This document shows, in pieces, positions 59,565-64,000 of a stretch of 64,000 bases of DNA (its first letter is position 1; each line of letters starts with the position of its first letter). The stretch comes from Paracoccaceae bacterium. Its GTDB lineage: Bacteria; Pseudomonadota; Alphaproteobacteria; Rhodobacterales; Rhodobacteraceae. Below the pieces are notes generated by a model that saw only the letters and a program-made list of their open reading frames with translations, was not told where the DNA came from and made no database searches. The stretch covers positions 1-64,000 of the forward strand of contig JAFWNM010000029.1 of assembly GCA_017510335.1 (NCBI GenBank), written 5' to 3'. Both the position numbers and the translations under genes were made by a program.

Positions 59565-60683
59565 ATGACACATCCTGAAACAGCCTTCGCTGTCACTGAC
59601 CTGCCCACGTCGCGGGTCCAGAACCACGCATCCTTCTTGTGCGAATTGCCGGATGACACGCTTCTATGCACATGGTTTGGTGGCACAATGGAAGGGAAAT
59701 CCGATATTTCGATTTTCCTGTCCCGGCTTGGCCCCGATGGCTGGTCGCCAGCGCAGCAAATGTCGGATGATGCAGACAGGTCCGAACAGAACCCCGTTCT
59801 GTTTGTGGACCCCGAACAACGCCTTTGGCTGCTATACACTGCGCAACCAGGGGGCCGCCAGAATGACGCGCAAGTGCGGTATCGTGTGTCAGATGACATG
59901 GGCAAAAGCTGGTCCGCACCCAAACAGCTTTTCCCGCAACTGGGGCGTTTCGTGCGCCAGACACCCATTGTGACGGCAGACGGGCGCTGGCTGTTGCCAG
60001 TGTTTCGCTGCCTGAAGCAGGGCGATCTTCCCTGGACAGGCGAAGCCGATGACGCCGCCATCATGGTGTCCACCGATCAGGGCGCAACATGGCACGAACA
60101 CGTCCTGCCAGAATCTGGCGGGTGTGTGCATATGAACATTGTTCCGCTGGACGGCGCAGGGATGGTGGCGTTTTTCCGCAGCCGCTGGGCCGAACATGTC
60201 TATCGCTGCCGGTCCGATGATGCAGGGCGCAGCTGGAGTGTGCCGGAACCTGCGGGCCTGCCCAACAACAATTCCTCGGTTCAGGCGACGCGCCTTGCGG
60301 ATGGGCGCGTGGCGCTGGTCTATAATCATGCCAGCCGCGCCGATGCCGAGGGGCGGCGGGTTTCGCTATATGACGAAATCGAAGATGACAGCGGCACCGA
60401 CCAGCCCCAAGCCCCCGCCGGGCGCGCGTTCTGGGGCGCGCCACGCGCGCCGCTATCGCTGGCGCTGTCATCTGATGGCGGCGAAAGCTGGGAAAAACGG
60501 ATCGATCTGGCCTTCAGCGACGGGTATTGCCTGTCCAACAATTCCGAGGCGCAAATCAACCGCGAATTGTCCTATCCGGCCATCTTGCAAACGCGCGATG
60601 GCCGTGTGCACGTCACCTACACGCATTTCCGCCAGACCATCCGGCACATGATTGTGCCCCAGACGGCGCTGCGCAACGGGTAG
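59565..60683 (+). CDS. Cytoplasmic Asp-box (BNR/sialidase-fold) protein
   Basis: A 372-residue six-bladed-propeller protein with four clear Asp boxes, SDDMGKSW (109-116), STDQGATW (169-176), SDDAGRSW (217-224) and SSDGGESW (302-309). It has an FLCELPDDTLLCTWFGG opening, EQNPVLFVDPEQRLWLLYT, and RELSYPAILQTRDGRVHVTYTH near the end. The start at 59565 follows GGCGGAGAGA; a longer frame overlaps the permease. No signal peptide. It belongs to the bacterial exo-alpha-sialidase-like (BNR_2) family, but an active-site Arg triad cannot be confirmed by eye. It may hydrolyse or lyse an imported glycoside or nonulosonate derivative. Confidence 0.88.
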   Translation: MTHPETAFAVTDLPTSRVQNHASFLCELPDDTLLCTWFGGTMEGKSDISIFLSRLGPDGWSPAQQMSDDADRSEQNPVLFVDPEQRLWLLYTAQPGGRQNDAQVRYRVSDDMGKSWSAPKQLFPQLGRFVRQTPIVTADGRWLLPVFRCLKQGDLPWTGEADDAAIMVSTDQGATWHEHVLPESGGCVHMNIVPLDGAGMVAFFRSRWAEHVYRCRSDDAGRSWSVPEPAGLPNNNSSVQATRLADGRVALVYNHASRADAEGRRVSLYDEIEDDSGTDQPQAPAGRAFWGAPRAPLSLALSSDGGESWEKRIDLAFSDGYCLSNNSEAQINRELSYPAILQTRDGRVHVTYTHFRQTIRHMIVPQTALRNG

Positions 60684-60817
60684 GGGGTGATTTACAAACG
60701 CAGAAGGAAGCACAGGCACCATTGGCATATCCTACTGGTGCCGCCTGCCTGAATGCTTGATAAGGTTATGCAACAAGGCGTAATGTAGCACGCCTGCATA
60801 TAACCCAAGGTCGACGA

Positions 60818-61537
60818 ATGCCCCAACAGAAACCACGCACAAATCTGGCCGAACGTGTTTATCATACGATCTACAGCCGGATAGCGAACGGGGATTACCT
60901 GCCAGAACAGAAGCTTCCACCGGAAACCGCCTTGTCCGAAGAACTGGGCATTTCGCGCCCTGTCTTGCGCGATGCGCTGGAACGGCTGCGCGAAGAAGGG
61001 CTGGTCAGTTCCCGTCAGGGGGCCGGGAATTTTGTAACCGCGCGGATGCAAGCGCCATTGGGCTATGGCCGGATTGAAACCATTGCCGATATTCAGCGAT
61101 GCTATGAATTCCGCCTGACCATCGAACCGCAGGCGGCTTCACTGGCTGCGGAACGGCGCGACCCTGACGCAATGGCCGAACTGGCGCGCGCACTGGACCT
61201 GATGCGCGCCGCCACAGGGTCCATGACGCACCGCGAAGATGCAGATTTCGCCTTTCATCTGGCAGTCGCAAGGGCGTCCAACAATTTTTTCTTCGAAGCG
61301 ACATTGCGCGCCTTGCATGAAAACATTGCCGTGGGGATGAAAATGCACGGCCAGTCATTGCTGCGCGACGGACAACAAAGCCTGCAACAGGTGCTGGACG
61401 AACATGGCCGCATCCATGACGCAATCGCGGGCGGAAATGCCGCCTTGGCGCGTCAGGAAATGTTCGATCATATCGAACAATCCCGCAGCCGGCTGTTTGG
61501 CGGTGTTCTGGTCGACCTGCGCAAAAAACCGGCCTGA
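60818..61537 (+). CDS. GntR-family regulator, FadR/FCD subfamily
   Basis: A 239-residue regulator. The HTH (about 10-75) has LPEQKLPPETALSEELG and ISRPVLRDALERLREEGLVSSRQGAGNFV (two parts of helix and wing). The FCD domain carries FHLAVARASNN and DEHGRIHDAIAGGN with the metal His. AAGG precedes the ATG. It follows the TAXI-permease-Asp-box operon by 134 bp and is convergent with the EamA gene, ending 9 bp from it. It probably controls the TAXI operon and the divergent ADH/PdxA2 genes, perhaps through the paired sites at 56189-56257. Confidence 0.95.
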   Translation: MPQQKPRTNLAERVYHTIYSRIANGDYLPEQKLPPETALSEELGISRPVLRDALERLREEGLVSSRQGAGNFVTARMQAPLGYGRIETIADIQRCYEFRLTIEPQAASLAAERRDPDAMAELARALDLMRAATGSMTHREDADFAFHLAVARASNNFFFEATLRALHENIAVGMKMHGQSLLRDGQQSLQQVLDEHGRIHDAIAGGNAALARQEMFDHIEQSRSRLFGGVLVDLRKKPA

Positions 61538-61546
61538 TCTGCCGCC

Positions 61547-62440
61547 TTATTTCCGGCGCCGGCTGCCATTGGCAGCAACGGCAGCCCCCGTCATAAGCAA
61601 GGGCACCGACAAAAAGAACGCAGGCCCGATCGGTGTGCCGAACAACAGCAAATCCGTCATCACCGCCCAGATCAGGGTCAGGTATTCAAAGGGCGCGATG
61701 GCCGATGCCTCGGCCAGTTTCAGCGACAGTGTGGTTGCAATATGCGCAAGCCCCCCGAACAGCCCCGCCGCAATCAACACCACCAGTTCCAACCCCTGCG
61801 GCATGACCCACCCCAAAGGCAGGGTTGCCAGACCGCCAATCGCGGCAATCAGCGCAAAATAGAAGGCAATCGCGCCGGGATGTTCTGTTCGTGTCAGATG
61901 GCGCACCTGCAGCATGGCCAACGCGGTCAGAATGCCCGCACACAGCCCCAGCGCGATACCTGTCAGGCGTTCGGCGTTCCAGTCCCCGGCAATTTCCGGC
62001 AAGGTCAGCACCAGCACCGCCGACAACCCCAGAACCAGCCCGGCCAGCCGCGCCGGGGTCAACCGTTCGCCCATCAGCAACACTGCCAGAAATGACATGA
62101 ACAGCGGCGACATATAACTTAGCAATGTGGTTTCAGCGACCGTCAGGCGGGCCACGGCGGCAAAGGATGCGAACATGGACACACCGCCCAGCACCGACCG
62201 CAAGATATGTCCCATGGGCCTGCGGGTGCGCAAACCCGACGGAAATTCCCGCAACACCACCAGATACACGACCAGCGGCACCATCCCGAAAAAAGACCGG
62301 AAGAACACAATCTGCCCCAACGGAATACTGTCCGACAGGACCTTGACGCAGGCCATCATCGCCGCAAGCAGGAACCCCGCCAGAATTCGCAAGGCAATTC
62401 CCTGTCCAGTAGGGCCTGTCCGGTTCCATAATGTGGTCAT
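61547..62440 (-). CDS. EamA/DMT-family transporter
   Basis: A 297-residue membrane protein with ten predicted helices in two EamA repeats. The first repeat has IVFFRSFFGMVPLVVYL and LSYMSPLFMSFLAVLLMGERLTPARLAG (both sides of helix 4). The second has EYLTLIWAVMTDLLLFG. I use the ATG at 62440, because the longer frame to 62539 encodes a non-hydrophobic Cys/Arg-rich start; no strong ribosome site is seen. Members export amino acids, purines or other metabolites. The gene is 400 bp away from the oxygenase gene upstream on the same strand, so a link is only possible. Confidence 0.9.
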   Translation of the reverse strand: MTTLWNRTGPTGQGIALRILAGFLLAAMMACVKVLSDSIPLGQIVFFRSFFGMVPLVVYLVVLREFPSGLRTRRPMGHILRSVLGGVSMFASFAAVARLTVAETTLLSYMSPLFMSFLAVLLMGERLTPARLAGLVLGLSAVLVLTLPEIAGDWNAERLTGIALGLCAGILTALAMLQVRHLTRTEHPGAIAFYFALIAAIGGLATLPLGWVMPQGLELVVLIAAGLFGGLAHIATTLSLKLAEASAIAPFEYLTLIWAVMTDLLLFGTPIGPAFFLSVPLLMTGAAVAANGSRRRK

Positions 62441-62839
62441 GGTGGTTGGTCGCGCGTTGTGGCAGCATCTGCAGGTGAACGGAACGGGGCACCCGTTTTT
62501 CAAGCGCGTGCTGGTGGGCCGCCTTGCACCTGCTGTCAAGCACGTTACAGCGGAACCGGCGGGGGCGCGCTTGTGTTCTCAGCGGGGCCAAAGCTTGGTC
62601 TTGCGCCCTTCATCGCGCGCTGCGCCGTATTTGTAAACTTGAAAACCCAATATTTCTGTTTTGAACGTGGCTTTCTTTGGCCTTGTTCCCATGGCCGTCC
62701 GTATCGCCCTATAAAAAAGAAGAATATGCCCGCAGCCTTAGGGGCGCGACAATGAAGAAAATCGCTGACAAATTTGGACAGTTTTCAAACTGATGCCAGT
62801 TCTACCAGACACCCCGGCAGTGCTGAACAGCCTGTCCCC
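62441..62839. other. 399-bp intergenic region without a supported gene
   Basis: It lies between the EamA gene and the end of the NdmC-like gene. Small frames (for example 62459-62755 on the + strand) have no recognisable protein or ribosome site. The part 62630-62790 is AT-richer, with ATAAAAAAGAAGAATATG near 62710. I see no palindrome of note. Confidence 0.5.
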
Positions 62840-63685
62840 TCATGCCCCCGTCGGGCCAAGCGTGGTGCCATAGACGAAGCCCTTTTCCTTCAGCCAGCGC
62901 CGATAGGCGATGGATGACGCATCGGCGCGGGTGGGCGTTTCCAGACGCGGTTCCAGCGGCAATAACCGTGGGCGCTGGTTTTCCAGAATGATGCGGTCTT
63001 GCAAAAATATGACCTGCTGAAACCCGATCAGGTCGCGTTGGTGCGATGCATTGTCAATCAGGAACATCATTGCATGCGCACGGCATAGATCAGGCGCCAT
63101 TGGTTGAACAAACAGACAGATCACATCCCAGCGGTCCGGGTCTGACGGGCAGGTTTTATACAGCATCACCACCAGCGGGCGCGCAACACGATACATATAG
63201 CGCGTGTCAATCGCATCCGTGGCCGAAAGCGCGGCTTTGGGTTGCACAAACTTGCAATCCGTGGCCCACACCTCGTCCACATCACGCCGAATTTCGCACG
63301 CGTAGTGCAACACTTCTGTATGGGGTTCCGACCCCAGAATATCAGTATGAACAAACGGAAAATGCGCCATATCCAGAAAATTCTCGACAATACGCAACCC
63401 GGATGCGCGCACTGTCACGCCGCCGCATGCCACATGCCGGCGGTCAGGTTCATCCGCTTCCGCAATCGCGGGCAGTCCGGTGTCTGGGCGGCCCAGCGTT
63501 GCCCAAAGATGGCCAAAGCCCAGCATATGCTGGACAGGCTGGCCATTGGCATGCACCGCGAAATTCTGCGAAGTGCGCTGAATATCAAGCGATTGTCCAA
63601 GAAGCATATTCTGGCTGGACCCTTGTGGAATTACATCAAGGGGGTCCAGACAATACCATTGGTTCAATGCGGCCTTGTCTGCCAT
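62840..63685 (-). CDS. Rieske-less oxygenase alpha subunit, NdmC-like (N-demethylase family)
   Basis: A 281-residue protein with the catalytic half of a Rieske non-heme iron oxygenase. The mononuclear iron site is ENFLDMAHFPFVH (101-113: bridging Asp105, His108, His113). The N-terminal 70 residues keep the length of a Rieske domain but have no Cys-x-His...Cys-x2-His ligands. This matches NdmC of Pseudomonas putida CBB5 in length and remembered motifs (MAHFPFVHTDILG, LYKTCPSDPDRWD and AYRRWLKEKG). NdmC removes the N7-methyl group of 7-methylxanthine with the reductase NdmD, which carries an extra Rieske centre. No such reductase is in the window. The substrate here may be a methylpurine or another N-methyl compound. 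Confidence 0.85.
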   Translation of the reverse strand: MADKAALNQWYCLDPLDVIPQGSSQNMLLGQSLDIQRTSQNFAVHANGQPVQHMLGFGHLWATLGRPDTGLPAIAEADEPDRRHVACGGVTVRASGLRIVENFLDMAHFPFVHTDILGSEPHTEVLHYACEIRRDVDEVWATDCKFVQPKAALSATDAIDTRYMYRVARPLVVMLYKTCPSDPDRWDVICLFVQPMAPDLCRAHAMMFLIDNASHQRDLIGFQQVIFLQDRIILENQRPRLLPLEPRLETPTRADASSIAYRRWLKEKGFVYGTTLGPTGA

Positions 63686-63960
63686 CTGAGCCCGCCTTGT
63701 TGAAGATCACCACAGCCATCAACCTGCATGGGCGGGGCGCGCAAAGTCAACTGGCGCGACAGCAGGCTGGCCATTGCAAAGATGGCAGTGCGCGCGCCCA
63801 TACGCCCGCTGCACATTATTGATGCGCTGGCGCGCAATTTTCATACATTTCATGCGCGGCAGCATTCGGGGGTTGTTGCGCAGAACACAACACTTGACGG
63901 TTTCCATCCGGCGCCAAAAGCTGCGGGTAAACCTGCCCCGCGCATTCGACGGAACCCGCA

Positions 63961-64000
63961 ATGAACACCACTGTCACCCTTGAATTTCTGGGCGATCTTC
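63961..64000 (+). CDS. Start of an unidentified gene (partial)
   Basis: An ATG at 63961 opens a frame that runs off the right edge (13 codons, beginning MNTTVTLEFLGDL). GGAACC lies just upstream. It is divergent from the NdmC-like gene across 275 bp, in which I see no other gene. Thirteen residues are too few for a family call. The context of an N-demethylase-like gene makes a purine or N-methyl compound enzyme possible. Confidence 0.4.
   Translation, partial: MNTTVTLEFLGDL

Noticed and set aside
62459-62755. Small + strand frame of 98 codons in the gap before the NdmC-like gene
   Set aside because: No ribosome site and no recognisable family; composition is Cys/Arg/Gly-rich as in chance frames.
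1-64000. tRNA, rRNA or riboswitch genes
   Set aside because: I looked through the intergenic regions and saw no cloverleaf, CCA end, rRNA segment or known riboswitch consensus. A covariance search would be needed to exclude small RNAs.
1-64000. CRISPR array, insertion sequences, att sites
   Set aside because: No regularly spaced direct repeats, no transposase or integrase coding sequence, and no terminal inverted repeats with target duplications were seen.

Overview
The window looks like chromosomal or megaplasmid DNA of an alphaproteobacterium of the Rhodobacteraceae (Roseobacter-like). The grounds are the high-GC codon use, the number of TRAP and TTT transporters fed by periplasmic receptors, the GntR/FCD regulators, a reductive pyrimidine pathway with RutR, and one copy of a GC-rich intergenic repeat typical of that family. 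I see no rRNA, tRNA, CRISPR array, transposase, integrase or phage gene. I annotate 58 protein genes, two cut by the window edges. Almost all are catabolic, transport or regulatory, arranged as a row of self-contained uptake-plus-degradation modules.

Layout. (1) 1-8241: a sugar-acid module (TctCBA transporter, IlvD/Edd dehydratase close to L-arabinonate dehydratase, a DapA-family lyase/dehydratase, an RraA-like protein and an aldehyde dehydrogenase), with two tandem GntR regulators. (2) 8238-12066: an MFS carrier, an orphan DapA-family enzyme and a PLP aminotransferase. (3) 12231-25567: a split transketolase, an SDR, a DctPQM TRAP transporter, a beta-hydroxyacid dehydrogenase and a GntR. These are followed by a class III CoA-transferase, an iron alcohol dehydrogenase, an HMG-CoA-lyase family enzyme, an aldehyde dehydrogenase and a LysR. 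Two copies of one GntR-like operator tie the TRAP operon to the GntR gene. (4) 25773-35914: reductive pyrimidine degradation (PreT-PreA, PydB, PydC, RutR) with an NMT1-type ABC importer and two RutR-like boxes. (5) 36230-45406: glucuronide use (UxuA, a UxuR-like GntR, beta-glucuronidase, DctPQM, a GH31 glycosidase) around a perfect UxuR/ExuR-type operator. (6) 45552-53869: an acyl-CoA ligase, an SCP2-type thiolase, a double PPC-domain protein, an IclR, a third DctPQM and an SDR. (7) 53911-61537: PdxA2, an iron alcohol dehydrogenase, a TAXI receptor with a fused TRAP permease, a cytoplasmic Asp-box (sialidase-fold) protein and a GntR. (8) 61547-64000: an EamA carrier, a Rieske-less oxygenase closely resembling the N-demethylase NdmC, and the first codons of an unidentified gene.

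The most intriguing items are the unassigned pathway in region 3 (split transketolase plus an alcohol-to-acid-to-CoA-to-lyase series), the NdmC-like protein at 62840-63685, the GH2/GH31 pair behind a TRAP transporter, and stem-loops between receptor and permease genes in three of the five transporter operons that place the receptor gene first. No calculation or database search was run: functions rest on recognised motifs and remembered family sequences, and substrates are mostly inferred.
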